Assembly: GCF_021631985.1 (NCBI RefSeq)
Contig: NZ_CP070225.1
Span: 186,001-250,000, forward strand
Direction of reading: 5' to 3'
Length of the DNA stretch: 64,000 nt
DNA from: Sandaracinus amylolyticus
GTDB lineage: Bacteria > Myxococcota_A > Polyangia > Polyangiales > Sandaracinaceae
In this document: one piece after another, positions 35,801 through 49,028 of the stretch
How positions within the stretch are numbered: position 1 is the stretch's first letter
Layout: each line of letters opens with the position of its first letter
Translations under genes and position numbers: made by a program
Notes under the pieces: generated by a model
The model's database searches: none
What the model saw: only the letters and a program-made list of their open reading frames with translations
Told to the model about the DNA's origin: nothing

Positions 35801-36833
35801 CTTCTCGCCCGAGGGCCTCGCCTCGCGCGTGCACGGCCGCTACTTCGAGAAGCTGCAGCGCGCGAACCAGATCTACGCGCTCTATCGCCCGATCTTCGAG
35901 GACATCTTCGGCGGCGCGCCGGGCTACGACGCGTTCTGGACGCGCCCCGACGGCATGGGCTCGTGGACGCTCGCGGTCGGCGCGGCGTTCCAGCTGCTCA
36001 CGCGCGTCGTGGCCACGCCGGAGCCCGGCGAGTACATGCAAGCGACGCGCGGCGACGGCTCGGTGGCGCTGCTCCCGGCGGCGTTCGGCGACACCGTCGC
36101 GCTCGAGGTCGACGCGTTCGACGGTCGTTCGATCGAGACGACGTGGGACTTCAACGCGGGCTACTTCTGGTTCGATCAGCTCGACCGTGTCGGCTACTTC
36201 TACGACAAGGTCATCGCGCTCCAGGTGCTCGTCGATCCGACGACGTACTTCCTCGGTCGCGACACCGACGCGGACATCCGCCAGTACCAGATCAACTTCG
36301 GCTCGTCGTTCGGCCCCTCGCTGACGGCGTTCATGGAGGGCGTGCTCGCGGAGGACTGGGCGGTCGTATCGCCCCGCGACGTGTCCGGTGAGCTGCGCTA
36401 TCCGACGCCGCTCGAGATGCAGAACGGCACGATGCCGTCGACGCCGATCGACCCGAACGCGTCGTTCTCGATCCAGCTCTACTCGGCGGTCTACGGCATG
36501 GCGTACATCCCGCAGACCTACGATCAGAGCTTCCTCAACCGCTCGCGCATCTTCGTGCGTGGCGGCGCCGAGGAGATCGAGATCGATCCGTCGCGCGACG
36601 TGGTCACGTTCCTCGACCCCGAGAGCGGCCTGACCTACGTGGCGGTGAGCTACCCGCACCCGACGACCGGTCGTGAGACCGGCGTGGGCGCGGCGATGCT
36701 CACGCGCGCGAACGCGATGCTCGCGGGCACGCCGGCCGAGCCCGTCGTCACCCCGGAGCTCCGCCGCTACATCGACAACATCGACCTGATCCGTCGCCTC
36801 ACCTGGGAGCTCGGCTTCGGCGCCCAGCCCTGA
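32805..36833 (+). CDS. Large lipoprotein zinc metalloprotease (HExxHxxGxxH)
   Basis: The ATG at 32805 follows AAGGAG by four bases, and an ATG at 32811 is six bases further; 1342 residues. Leader ALALLAICALSGATMTGCAEG has a lipobox Cys. The zinc site is in VTAHEVGHTIGLRHNFSGSYD near residue 770: HExxHxxGLRH, followed by EERDGRILETQYSTVMDYG, the Met-turn of a metzincin-like fold. This order (HEVGHTxGLRHNF and a YSSVMDY motif) is shared with DUF4953/DUF5117-type zinc-dependent metalloproteases. Long N- and C-terminal parts are unassigned. As a cell-envelope enzyme it could degrade prey or host proteins. A strong terminator follows the stop. Confidence 0.85.
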   Translation: MSMSRTLHRAQALALLAICALSGATMTGCAEGREPINQVQPGALHRSVLEGSEWFFQQTVIDSPYSAGYTFVGEQGELERVRWEIQEEFLVARRAYQHIAGSEGNGIAGTGEATETGAPVAMYRIESHFDIRRAYNPVTGEEMNILTENSTDRPWYERDYIRVDWSENLITNSDFLVLARIFDGIETEPVAYYVENPTHPHAPRFDVRQEDGSWENALTSTTVDGQETVQYIDIVNKMFVRPTTVEIEGLGPVPSCFMLYAGHLDCAPGEVTVRNSFLRVDHEDRDYEPQLYTGDRMERFGYFVTERAGYDAHYGVVEPARFRFANRHNLWQQSHRRNGDGTLVSCSADDQCGGNGSVCDLDLARAMRAVDTETGTLRGACTIPYRERQVRPIAYYLSANFPADLVPDAQHLSDEWNKAFRDTVASLRELECRENGGDAGSCASERMREDHQQMFVLCHNPVADTDHEACGPAGTSPRPGDLRYSMIGWVSDAHLSSPLGYGPSSADPLTGEIIMGNAFVYGAAMETLTTFARDIIAVINGDLDESEISSGAQVQAWVERQEAPGSDITGRSAHDHVIEIDGLDAHDINEAMDFAWAQSGRPASRVPSSPAEFIEAMRAAERRLHQQGAFGDGVDRGDAALGRLVGTDIERMMATDEVRMAAGVDPELPVTEGLLEQSSPLRGGSLANQRALSRARDRMQHDHCVLNAEFADEGLLGLAREIVRAAGADGTMEWYGETYQLRGEDGSLNYELVRTMLRHPIFDAVTAHEVGHTIGLRHNFSGSYDALNYLPRYWQLRDDGTMAPRAWDPLTAEERDGRILETQYSTVMDYGSNFVVTDSEGIGHYDYAAIKMGYGDLVEVFSNAATPGDVAWVAFIQSAGWPVPLRLDAFTGGEPSAFVYTDWPEIVGGVDRLQQREDVRYTSLRPDSFLSFQGIRDPLVDTAGRPMVPYMFCSDEQADLNPDCQRYDQGADAYESVQSVIDNYWNYYIFNSFRRGRLGFSPEGLASRVHGRYFEKLQRANQIYALYRPIFEDIFGGAPGYDAFWTRPDGMGSWTLAVGAAFQLLTRVVATPEPGEYMQATRGDGSVALLPAAFGDTVALEVDAFDGRSIETTWDFNAGYFWFDQLDRVGYFYDKVIALQVLVDPTTYFLGRDTDADIRQYQINFGSSFGPSLTAFMEGVLAEDWAVVSPRDVSGELRYPTPLEMQNGTMPSTPIDPNASFSIQLYSAVYGMAYIPQTYDQSFLNRSRIFVRGGAEEIEIDPSRDVVTFLDPESGLTYVAVSYPHPTTGRETGVGAAMLTRANAMLAGTPAEPVVTPELRRYIDNIDLIRRLTWELGFGAQP

Positions 36834-36881
36834 AGCGTGAGCCGGTGAGAGGATCGCGCTGACACGCGATCCGCACGCGAG

Positions 36882-39328
<2,447 letters not shown>

Positions 39329-39395
39329 GGAGCTGCGATCGAAGCACGCATCGATCGTAATCGCGGCCTCGTGAGCGCGCGGGCACGGTCGGTCG

Positions 39396-41540
39396 GTGAT
39401 CGAGCGACGATGGGCGCTGTCTCTCGTGCTGCTGTGGAGCTGCCAGCGCGAGGTCCCGGCGACGTGCGAGCGCGGTTGTGAAGACGCTGCGCTCGCCGAC
39501 GCCGGGAGTGACCCGTGCACGCCCGCGCCCTGCGTCGCGCCAGCGACGTCGGTGTGCGACGACGACGCGACTGCGATCTGCGTCTGTCCCTCCGAGCACG
39601 AGCTCGCTGCCGACGGCGTGTCGTGCACCCGCATCGAGACGTGGGTGTCCGGCGACGACTTCGGCGCGACGAGCGCGCTCGGGGAGCTGCACGGGCTCGT
39701 TCGGCTCTCGTTCGACGTGACGCCCCAGCGCGCGGGCGCGACCGGGATCATCGGGTATGCGCCCTCGTCGACGACCATCGCATCGGTGGCCGATCTACCG
39801 GTGCAATTGCGGCTCGATCCCAGCGGGCACTTCGAGGCGCTCGACGGTACCGAGTACGGCGCGACGGCCGTCGTCGCCTGGCATGCCGCGCGCAACCATC
39901 ACGTCGAGATCGAGGTCGACATCCTCGGCCGCGAGTACAGCATCTTCGTCGACGAGATCCTTCTCGCCGAAGACTTCGCGATGGGGCCCGGCACCGCCGA
40001 CGACCTCGCGAGCTGCGTGCTCCACTCCGAGCGAGACGGCGACTTCAGCATCCGTCGTCACGTCGTCGGCTCGCCCCCGACGCCCGAAGCCGATGGCCTG
40101 CCGGCGCCCCTCCGCACCTTCGTGGTGAACGCCATCACGGGGCCGGGCTCTCTCGTGCAGCGCATCGACGAGGCCTCGCCCGGCGACGAGATCGTCGTGG
40201 CCGACGGCGTCTACACGCTCGACGAGCCGATCGTCGTCGAGGGGCGACACGGCACCGCGGAGAATCCGATCGTGATCCGCGCAGCGCACGTGCTCGGGGT
40301 CGAGCTCCGCGGAGGGCCCACGGTCGGTGGGTTCGTGATCGAGTCGTCGTCGCACGTCGTGGTGCGAGGCTTTCGTCTCACGCACGGTGTCGTGCCCGGC
40401 TCGCGTTACGGCATCGGACTCCGATTGAACGGCTCGACGCACTGCCGCGTGAGCCGCAATCGATTCCGACTCGAAGAAACGGGCACCTCGTCACACTGGC
40501 TCGTCATCGACGGAGTCGAGAGCGGCCATCACCGCGTCGACCACAACCGCTTCGAGCAGAAGCACACGATGAACAACTTCGTGGTGGTGTACGGGACGGA
40601 CGCCGAAGGCGAGCCTGCGATGTCGCAGCAGGACCTCATCGACCACAACTACTTCTTCGACGTCCCTCCGACGGGCCTGGACGACGGCACCGAGGCCATC
40701 CGCATCGGCGACAGCGCGCGAGGCTACATCCCGGCGCGCTCGACGTTGGAGCACAACCTCTTCGAGCGCTGCAACGGCGACCCGCGGAGCGACGGATACG
40801 AGGTCGTCTCCGTCAAGTCGTCGGACAACGTCCTTCGCTACAACACGCTGCGCGACAACGACGGCTCGCTGGTGCTGCGCCACGGCAATCGCAGCCGGGT
40901 CGAGGGCAACTTCTTCATCGGCAATCGTGGCGGGATGCGCTTCTACGGCGACGATCACGTCGTCGTGAACAACTACTTCTCCGGCACCCACGGGAGCGAG
41001 TCGCTGGAGTCGGCGCTCTACATCGGAAAGGGCCGCAACATCGACGGAGAAGCGGTCGGCACCGATGCCAATCAGCCGAGCCACGTGATCTTCGCGTTCA
41101 ACACGTTCGTGGGCAACGAGCGCAATCTCTACATCAACGGCGACGACTCGTATCCCCATCCGCCCCGCGAGCTCGTGTTCGCCGACAACATCGTCACCGG
41201 CTCGAGCGGAGCGCTCTTCGACTTCGAGACGGACCCGATCGGGTTCGTCTACGAGAACAACATCGTCCATCCGACCGGCAGTGCGTCGGTGGGAGACATC
41301 GCGGAGGGCTACCAGTCGATCGATCCGGGCCTCGCGCTGCAGCGCGACGGTGTGTATCGCCTGACCCCCGGGAGCCCTGCGATCGACGCCGCCTCGAGCG
41401 CCGCGCGCTACGAGGTCACGGAGGACGTGGACGGCCATGCCCGCGACGCGCTCGCCGATGTCGGAGCCGACGAGCACGCGGCTGGAGATCCGCTCCGCCG
41501 GCCGCTCACCCGCTTCGACGTCGGACCTGGCGCGCGCTGA
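39396..41540 (+). CDS. PL6-family polysaccharide lyase lipoprotein (alginate lyase/chondroitinase B type)
   Basis: A 714-residue protein from a GTG at 39396 with lipoprotein signal RWALSLVLLWSCQRE and a short Cys-rich EGF-like stalk (CTPAPCVAPATSVCDDDATAICVCP). Residues 60-240 are a beta-sandwich (laminin-G-like) module. From residue 240 on comes a right-handed parallel beta-helix: VNAITGPGSLVQRIDEASPGDEIVVADGVYTLDEPIVVEGRHGTAENPIVIRA. The PL6 catalytic pair is visible as Lys474 in EVVSVKSSDNVLRYNTLRDN and Arg495 in GSLVLRHGNRSRVEGNFF, spaced 21 residues apart as in characterised PL6 enzymes. The substrate is likely a uronate-containing polysaccharide. The codon usage is less extreme than in neighbouring genes, compatible with acquisition. 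Confidence 0.85.
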   Translation: MIERRWALSLVLLWSCQREVPATCERGCEDAALADAGSDPCTPAPCVAPATSVCDDDATAICVCPSEHELAADGVSCTRIETWVSGDDFGATSALGELHGLVRLSFDVTPQRAGATGIIGYAPSSTTIASVADLPVQLRLDPSGHFEALDGTEYGATAVVAWHAARNHHVEIEVDILGREYSIFVDEILLAEDFAMGPGTADDLASCVLHSERDGDFSIRRHVVGSPPTPEADGLPAPLRTFVVNAITGPGSLVQRIDEASPGDEIVVADGVYTLDEPIVVEGRHGTAENPIVIRAAHVLGVELRGGPTVGGFVIESSSHVVVRGFRLTHGVVPGSRYGIGLRLNGSTHCRVSRNRFRLEETGTSSHWLVIDGVESGHHRVDHNRFEQKHTMNNFVVVYGTDAEGEPAMSQQDLIDHNYFFDVPPTGLDDGTEAIRIGDSARGYIPARSTLEHNLFERCNGDPRSDGYEVVSVKSSDNVLRYNTLRDNDGSLVLRHGNRSRVEGNFFIGNRGGMRFYGDDHVVVNNYFSGTHGSESLESALYIGKGRNIDGEAVGTDANQPSHVIFAFNTFVGNERNLYINGDDSYPHPPRELVFADNIVTGSSGALFDFETDPIGFVYENNIVHPTGSASVGDIAEGYQSIDPGLALQRDGVYRLTPGSPAIDAASSAARYEVTEDVDGHARDALADVGADEHAAGDPLRRPLTRFDVGPGAR

Positions 41541-41546
41541 GCGATC

Positions 41547-41611
41547 GAATCGGCTCGCCCGCCGCCCCCACCGTCCCGGCCCTGCGGGACGAGTACTCCG
41601 GTAAGGGCTCA
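41547..41611 (-). repeat. 3'-end-associated repeat, medium copy
   Basis: On the minus strand it begins at the TGA of the ElaA-like gene (41609-41611), GCCCTTACCGGAGTACTCG, continues through a GC-rich centre and ends GGCGGGCGAGCCGATTCG. It fills the space between convergent stops of the PL6 and ElaA-like genes. It shares both ends with the copies at 19159 and 25764 but has its own middle. Confidence 0.6.
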
Positions 41612-42055
41612 CGCGTCGTTGCGCATGTCGACGTGGGGAATGCCGTCCTCGTCGTAGACCGCGCTGGTGCGCGCGAAGCCGAGGCTCGTGTAGAAGCCCT
41701 CGAGGTGCGCCTGCGCGGAGAGCGCGATCGGCACCGGCCCGTGTGCGGTGCGGATCGACGCGATCGCGCGCTCCATCAGCGCGCGCGCGAGCCCTCGACC
41801 TCGCGCTTCCGGCGCCACCACCACACGTCCGATCGAGCGCTCCGGGAAGCGCGCACCCTCGGGCAGGAGGCGCGCGTACGCGACGAGCTGCGCGCCCTCC
41901 CACGCGAAGAGGTGACGCGCGATGCGATCCTTGCCGTCGGCGTCGAGGTACACGCAGTCCTGCTCCACGACGAACACGCGCTGGCGCAGCGCGAGCGCTT
42001 CGTAGAGCGCGTGGGCCGAGAGCTGATCCCACGCGAGCTCTTCGAATCGCGTCAC
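41609..42055 (-). CDS. elaA: ElaA-type GNAT acetyltransferase
   Basis: A 148-residue protein from a GTG at 42055, MTRFEELAWDQLSAHALYEALALRQRVFVVEQDCVYLDADGKD. The motif LYxLLxLRxxVFVVEQxCxYxDxDGxD marks the ElaA subfamily of GNATs; IGRVVVAPEARGRGLARALMERAI is the acetyl-CoA loop. The acceptor is unknown. Its start codon overlaps the stop of the GST-like gene upstream (GTGA at 42052-42055), implying translational coupling and a shared transcript. Confidence 0.9.
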   Translation of the reverse strand: MTRFEELAWDQLSAHALYEALALRQRVFVVEQDCVYLDADGKDRIARHLFAWEGAQLVAYARLLPEGARFPERSIGRVVVAPEARGRGLARALMERAIASIRTAHGPVPIALSAQAHLEGFYTSLGFARTSAVYDEDGIPHVDMRNDA

Positions 42056-42776
42056 GAGGGCACCGGGCCGAGATCCGCGAACCAGCGTGCTCGCACGCGC
42101 GCGCGGTACGCGACGAGGTTCGTCTTCGTACGCGCGTGCTCGAGCACCCCCGAGGGATGCGGGAACCCGAGCATGCCCTCGCAGAACGCGTAGACCGTCG
42201 CGTCGTACGAGCTCGGGCGATCGCCGAGCAGGTACTCGCTCTCGCCGAGGATCCCGGAGAGCGCGTCGATGTCGCGTTTCGCGAACGCGACGATCTCGTC
42301 CTTGGTGTGGCGCCCGGTTCCCTGCCCACGGAGCGACTTCCGGATCTGGTTGCGGATCATCGGGAAGAGCAGGGGACGCAGCGCGGCCGGGAAGATGGCG
42401 CCGAACGCGGGCCGCAGGACGCGGAAGCCCTCGTCGTCGATCCAGCGCAGGTAGAGCGTCGTGAAGTACGTGCCCTCCTCGAGCATGCGCCGCACCGCGT
42501 GGCCGATCGCGCGCTGCCTCGCGTCGAGGTGCGCGTCGAGCGTGTCGCCGTGCAGGCGCACGAGCTCGTCGATCACGAGCTGCGAGTCGCCGATCAAGCG
42601 ACCGTCGAGATCGACGTACGGGACCTTTCCCTTGGGCGAGCGGAGCATGTCGGGGGGCCGCACCTCGTGCGCGATCCCGGCCATGCGCAGGTAGGTCTCG
42701 AGCTTCGTGCAGAAGGGGCTGAAGTTGGCATGCCCCAGGGACGCGGCGGCGGTTGATGGAGGACGAGCGTGCTCAT
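42052..42776 (-). pseudogene. Glutathione S-transferase family protein, N-terminus frameshifted
   Basis: From the ATG at 42776 the reading MSTLVLHQPPPRPWGMP is the expected N-terminus of this GST group, but then becomes nonsense. In the next frame the protein continues NFSPFCTKLETYLRMAGIAHEVRPPDMLRSPKGKVPYVDLDGRLIGDSQLVIDELVRLHG, with the C-terminal helical domain to DLGPVPS. One base seems missing at about 42727-42728 (ATGCC-AAC instead of ATGCCNAAC). The thioredoxin-fold motif SPFCTK and the cis-Pro KVPYVD are intact, which argues that the gene is recently broken or the base is a sequence error. This group resembles the metaxin-like/FAX-type GSTs. It is coupled to elaA. Confidence 0.75.
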
Positions 42777-42812
42777 GTCGCGCGCAGTCTACTCGCCGCG
42801 CGCGCTCTCTCC

Positions 42813-43979
42813 TCAGCGACGACGTCGGCGTGCGTCGAGCGAGACCACCCGTCGCGTCTTCTTCGCCGCGGCCGGGGTCGAGGCGCGGTGGAAGCGCTTC
42901 GCGTCCTCGACCAGTCGGCGCAGCAGCTCGGGGAACGCGAGCCCCGCGGCCTGCGCGGCGAACGGGTACATCGCGCAGTCGGCCGAGCTCTCTCCGTACT
43001 CGAGCGAGCAGTTCATGTTCACCTCGAGCACGAAGGGCCCGCGGTGATCGAGACGCATGTCGACGCGCCCGTAGCCCGCGCCGTCGATCGCGCGGTACGC
43101 GTCGCGCGCCACGCGCAGCACGCGTCGCGTCTCCGCGAGCGTGAGCGGCGCGGGACAGAGCAGCTCGAAGCTGCCGTAGAGCGGCGAGCTCGTGTCCCAC
43201 TTCGTCTCGTGGGTGCGGATGCCCTTGCCCGGCGGGAACGCATCACCGAACCGCACCTCGAGCGGCGGCAGCGCCTTCGCGCGCTCGCCCGAGCCGAGCA
43301 GCCCGACCGTGATCTCGCGGCCGTCGACGTACTCCTCGACCAGCGCCGAGCCGTAGTCGCGGAAGATCTCGCCGACGCGCGCGCGCAGCGCGACCTCGTC
43401 GTCCGCGGCGATGATCGACGAGAGGTGCACGCCCGCGCTCCCGCCCGCGTCGTGCGGCTTCACGAAGAGCGGCACGCCGCGCAGATCGTCGAGCAGCGGC
43501 TCGTCGGGCGACGCCAGGAGCTGCCACTTCGGCGTGGGCACGCCCGCGGCGGCGAAGCGCGTCTTCATCGTGACCTTCGAGATCGACGTGCGATACGGCT
43601 CGCGGCGGGATCCGGTGTACGGCAGCCCGCGCCGCTCGATCGCGTCGATCGCCTCGATGCCCGGGTAGTTGTCGATGCCCTGACCCGACCCATCACACAG
43701 GTTGAAGACGACGTCGCACTCGAGCGCATCGACGACCGCGTCGACGTTCGCGAGGTGCACCGGGTGCCAGCTCGCCTCGAACCCCGCGTCCTCGAGCGCC
43801 CGCAGGAACGCGCGATCGGCCGCCTCGGCGTGCTCGTAGTCGAAGTCCTCGTCACCGCGCGCTTTGAGCGGCGAAGCGGGATCGCAGCACAGCACGGCGA
43901 CTCGTGGTCTCCGTCGAGCTCGCGATCCCGATTGCGACGGTGGGGGGCGCTCGTCTTCTCCCGGCGGCTTGTCGCTCAT
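42813..43979 (-). CDS. ATP-grasp D-alanine-D-alanine ligase-like protein
   Basis: A 388-residue protein from the ATG at 43979. After a Pro/Arg-rich start come VAVLCCDPASPLKARGDEDFDYEHAEAADRAFLRALEDAGF and the Ddl-like CDVVFNLCDG motif. The ATP-grasp core is complete: KPHDAGGSAGVHLSSIIAADDE (glycine-rich P-loop), ALVEEYVDGREITVGLLG, the Mg2+-binding DMRLDHRGPFVLEVNMNCSLEYGESS (D..L......EVN). This resembles DdlA-like ligases which make a peptide bond from a carboxylate and an amine through acyl phosphate. It is not the essential Ddl, which has a different C-terminus. Its product is unknown. A basic tail ends the protein. Divergent from phoH. Confidence 0.82.
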   Translation of the reverse strand: MSDKPPGEDERPPPSQSGSRARRRPRVAVLCCDPASPLKARGDEDFDYEHAEAADRAFLRALEDAGFEASWHPVHLANVDAVVDALECDVVFNLCDGSGQGIDNYPGIEAIDAIERRGLPYTGSRREPYRTSISKVTMKTRFAAAGVPTPKWQLLASPDEPLLDDLRGVPLFVKPHDAGGSAGVHLSSIIAADDEVALRARVGEIFRDYGSALVEEYVDGREITVGLLGSGERAKALPPLEVRFGDAFPPGKGIRTHETKWDTSSPLYGSFELLCPAPLTLAETRRVLRVARDAYRAIDGAGYGRVDMRLDHRGPFVLEVNMNCSLEYGESSADCAMYPFAAQAAGLAFPELLRRLVEDAKRFHRASTPAAAKKTRRVVSLDARRRRR

Positions 43980-44153
43980 GGCACCTCAGTCAACACGAGC
44001 GGATCTCGTCACTCAAGCGGCTGTCGCAAGATTTCTCCCCACGAACGTCGAATTCGCGCTCTACGCGCGCGTATGCGCGCGAGCGCGCGCGAGCTGCGCG
44101 ATCTGGCAGGCCCGTTCTGGATCGGCGACGACGTGCTAGCTTCAGCCTCACGA

Positions 44154-45251
44154 ATGGCCCAGACGACTCCGAGGGAGAGCGCGAACGAGGACAACATCCA
44201 CGCCGAGGTCGAGGTCGACGAGCCCGATCTGTTGGTGCGGTTGACCGGTCCCGGCGCGAACCACCTCGACATCCTCGAGAGCGAGTTCGAGATCACGGCA
44301 GGGGTGCGCGGCAACACGATCCACCTCCGCGGCACGCGCGAGGCGGTCGAGAACGCCGAGCGCGCGCTGATGGAGATCCTCTCGATGCTCGAGAAGAACA
44401 AGGGCTTCTCGGAGCGCGAGGTCGAGCGATCGATCCGCACGCTCAAGGCGAACCCCGAGGTGCGTCTCGGCGACTTCATGAACGACGTCGTCCTCGCGAC
44501 CCCGCGCCGCACGATCACGGCGAAGGGCCCGACGCAGCACGGCTACGTGCAGCAGATGCGCGAGAACGACATCGTCTTCGGCATCGGTCCCGCGGGCACG
44601 GGCAAGACGTACCTCGCGATGGCGATGGCGGTGCGTGCGCTGCTCGAGAAGCGCGTGAAGCGCATCGTGCTCACGCGCCCCGCGGTCGAGGCCGGCGAGA
44701 AGCTCGGCTTCCTCCCCGGCGATCTCGCGGAGAAGGTCAATCCGTACCTCCGCCCGCTCTACGACGCGCTCCACGACATGATGGACATGGAGCGCGCACA
44801 GATGCTCGTGCAGCGCGGCGTCATCGAGGTCGCGCCGCTCGCGTTCATGCGCGGTCGCACGCTGAACGACGCGTTCGTCATCCTCGACGAGGCGCAGAAC
44901 TCGACCAGCGATCAGATGCGCATGTTCCTCACGCGCCTCGGCTTCGGCTCGAAGGCGGTGGTCACCGGCGACGTGACGCAGGTCGATCTGCCGAGCGGTG
45001 CGCGCAGCGGTCTCGCCGACGCGACGCGCGTCCTCGACCGCGTGCCTGGCATCGCGTTCACGTACTTCAGCGACGCCGATGTCGTGCGTCATCCGCTCGT
45101 CGCGCGGATCGTGCGCGCGTACGAGGCGCGTGATGCCGCGCGCGAGCGCGCGAAGGCGGAGCGCGAGGCCCTCGCCGAGATGGAAGCCGAGGGCATGTCC
45201 GACGCCGGCAGTCGCGAGGGTACTGTCGGTCCGGCCGACGATCAGCGATGA
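44154..45251 (+). CDS. phoH: PhoH-family ATPase
   Basis: A 365-residue cytoplasmic ATPase from ATG 44154. The N-terminal RNA-binding (KH-like) part (VRLTGPGANHLDILESEFEITAGVRGNTIHLRGTREAVENAERAL) precedes the ATPase domain: Walker A IGPAGTGKTYLAMAMAV near residue 145, LTRPAVEAGEKLGFLPGDLAEKVNPYLRPLYDALHDM, and Walker B DAFVILDEAQNSTSDQMRMFLTRLGFGSKAVVTGDVTQVDLP. This is the PhoL/YbeZ type, linked in other bacteria to ribosome maturation. No ribosome-binding site precedes the ATG; TAGCTT at 44137-44142 could be a -10 box of a nearly leaderless transcript. The HD-GYP gene follows after 51 bases. Confidence 0.93.
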   Translation: MAQTTPRESANEDNIHAEVEVDEPDLLVRLTGPGANHLDILESEFEITAGVRGNTIHLRGTREAVENAERALMEILSMLEKNKGFSEREVERSIRTLKANPEVRLGDFMNDVVLATPRRTITAKGPTQHGYVQQMRENDIVFGIGPAGTGKTYLAMAMAVRALLEKRVKRIVLTRPAVEAGEKLGFLPGDLAEKVNPYLRPLYDALHDMMDMERAQMLVQRGVIEVAPLAFMRGRTLNDAFVILDEAQNSTSDQMRMFLTRLGFGSKAVVTGDVTQVDLPSGARSGLADATRVLDRVPGIAFTYFSDADVVRHPLVARIVRAYEARDAARERAKAEREALAEMEAEGMSDAGSREGTVGPADDQR

Positions 45252-45302
45252 TGCATGCGTGATGCCCGCTCGCGCGGTTCTGCGAGCGGGTCGGGGGAGC
45301 GC

Positions 45303-47260
<1,958 letters not shown>

Positions 47261-47267
<7 letters not shown>

Positions 47268-48007
47268 GCGCTTGCGCGAGCGAGCGCGACTGCGTCGGGC
47301 CCCGCGGGATTGCGCAGCGGCGCCGACGGATCGCTCGCGGCGCGGTACACCGCCTCCGCGACGTCCGCTTCGCTCGTCACGACCGACTGCTGCCCGAACC
47401 CCGCGAGCACGCGCTGCGCGAACGACGCGTACGCATCGGGGATCAGCGTGGCGATGTCGGGCGTGTGGCTCGCGAAGCGCGTGGTGGGGCAGTAGCCGGG
47501 CTCGACCAGACGGACGCGCACGTCGAACGGCTCGAGCTCGAACGCGAGCGACGCGGTGAACCCCTCGATGGCGGTCTTGCTCGCGGTGTAGGCGGCGACG
47601 AGCGGCATCGGCGCGAGCGTCACGCTCGAGGTCACGTTGACGATCACCCCCGAGCGGCGCGCGCGGAAGCGCGGCAACGCCGCTTGCGTCATCGCCATCA
47701 CGCCGAACGTGTTGGTCTCGAACAGCTCGCGCACCAGCGACATCGGCGTGCCCTCGAACGCGCCGAGCGCGCCGATGCCCGCGTTGTTGACGAGCACGTC
47801 GATCGGCCCGGCGGCATCGAGCGCCGCGGCGATGCTCTCGGGCTTCGTCACGTCGAGCGCGAGCACGCGGATGCGCTCCGAGCGCGGCAGCACGTCCTCG
47901 CGCGGCGTGCGCATGGTGGCGACGACGTTCCAGCCGCGTGCGTGGAAGTGGCGCGCGGTCTCGAGGCCGTAGCCGGAAGAGGAACCAGTGATGAGCACGG
48001 TGTTCAT
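47261..48007 (-). CDS. Short-chain dehydrogenase/reductase
   Basis: A 248-residue classical SDR beginning MNTVLITGSSSGYGLETARHFHARGW (cofactor motif TGSSSGYG), followed by VLALDVTKPES, VLVNNAGIGALG, VNVTSSVTLAPMPLVAAYTASKTAIEGFTAS (Ser, Tyr, Lys triad) and VEPGYCPTT. Members with SSSGYG act in ketone or oxidoreductase reactions of unknown substrate. Its end overlaps the HD-GYP stop by seven bases on the other strand, and its start faces the AraC gene, which probably regulates it (the usual AraC/SDR divergent pair). Confidence 0.9.
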
Positions 48008-48102
48008 GCGAAGAGAAGTGGAGCGACCGCGCCCGGCTCACCATCACGGCGAGTCCGGATTCCATTCGCGATCGTCTGCGATGCGTCCGAGACTCCGGCA
48101 CG

Positions 48103-49020
48103 ATGACCTCGAGCTCGAACGACACCGATCCGCTGGCGACCGTCATCTCGCTGCTGCGCCCCCAGGCCGTCCTCTCGAAGCTGATCAGCGGCGCGGGGCG
48201 GTGGAGCGTGCGCTACGCGGCCCACGGCGATCCCGCGTTCTGCCTCGTGCTCGAGGGATCGTGTCTGCTCGATCTGGAGGGCGTCGGCGTGGTCGAGCTC
48301 CGCGAGGGCGACTTCGTCCTCCTGCCCACGACGCCGACCTTCACGCTCGCGAGCGACCTCGGCGTCCGACCGACGCCCGGCGTGCCGGCCGACATCCGCG
48401 AGCTCCGACACGGCACCGCGTCGGGTCCGCCGACGATGCGGATGCTCGGCGGGTACTTCCGATTCGATCGCGCGAACGCCGAGCTCCTCGTCCCGCTCCT
48501 GCCGCCGTTCGTGCACATCCCGCGCGCCGACCCGGGCGCTGCGCGCCTCATGCGGATCGCCGAGCTGATCGACGAGGAGACCGGCGCCGATCGTCCGGGC
48601 CGCGATCTGATGCTCGAGCGGCTCGTCGAGGTGCTGCTCGTCGAGGCGCTCCGGTTCCGCTTCGCGTCGACGGCGGCGGAGGAGCACGGGCTGCTCGCGG
48701 GTCTCGCGGATTCCGCGCTCGCACGGCCGCTCCACCGCATCCACGCCGACGTCGCGCGCCGGTGGACCGTCGCCGAGCTCGCTCGCGTCGCGGGCATGTC
48801 GCGCGCGGTGTTCGCCGAGCGCTTCACGCGCACCGTCGGCATGCCGCCGATGCAGTACGTGCTCGAGTGGCGGATGGCGATCGCGAAAGAGATCCTGCGT
48901 CGCGAGCGTCCGCCGCTCGCCGAGGTGGCCGAGCGCGTCGGGTACCAGTCGGCGAGCGCGTTCAGCACCGCGTTCACGCGCCTCGCGGGCTGCAGCCCCA
49001 GCGAGTTCGCGCGGGCGTAG
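48103..49020 (+). CDS. AraC-family regulator with cupin_6 domain
   Basis: A 305-residue regulator: an N-terminal cupin (LSKLISGAGRWSVRYAAHGDPAFCLVLEGSCLLDLEGVGVVELREGDFVLLPTTPTFTLASD) of the AraC-binding cupin_6 type, then a helical linker, then two helix-turn-helix motifs at residues 205-300 (WTVAELARVAGMSRAVFAERFTRTVGMPPMQYVLEWRMAIAKEILRR and LAEVAERVGYQSASAFSTAFTRLAGCSPSEFAR). Such regulators usually control a neighbouring divergent oxidoreductase gene, here the SDR at 47261-48007. A dyad follows the stop. Confidence 0.92.
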   Translation: MTSSSNDTDPLATVISLLRPQAVLSKLISGAGRWSVRYAAHGDPAFCLVLEGSCLLDLEGVGVVELREGDFVLLPTTPTFTLASDLGVRPTPGVPADIRELRHGTASGPPTMRMLGGYFRFDRANAELLVPLLPPFVHIPRADPGAARLMRIAELIDEETGADRPGRDLMLERLVEVLLVEALRFRFASTAAEEHGLLAGLADSALARPLHRIHADVARRWTVAELARVAGMSRAVFAERFTRTVGMPPMQYVLEWRMAIAKEILRRERPPLAEVAERVGYQSASAFSTAFTRLAGCSPSEFARA

Positions 49021-49028
49021 CGCCGTGA

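Noticed and set aside
42052-43200. Long GST frame starting at 43200
   Set aside because: It would extend through the ATP-grasp gene in antisense; the true N-terminus MSTLVLHQPP is found in another frame at 42776, so a one-base indel is the better explanation.
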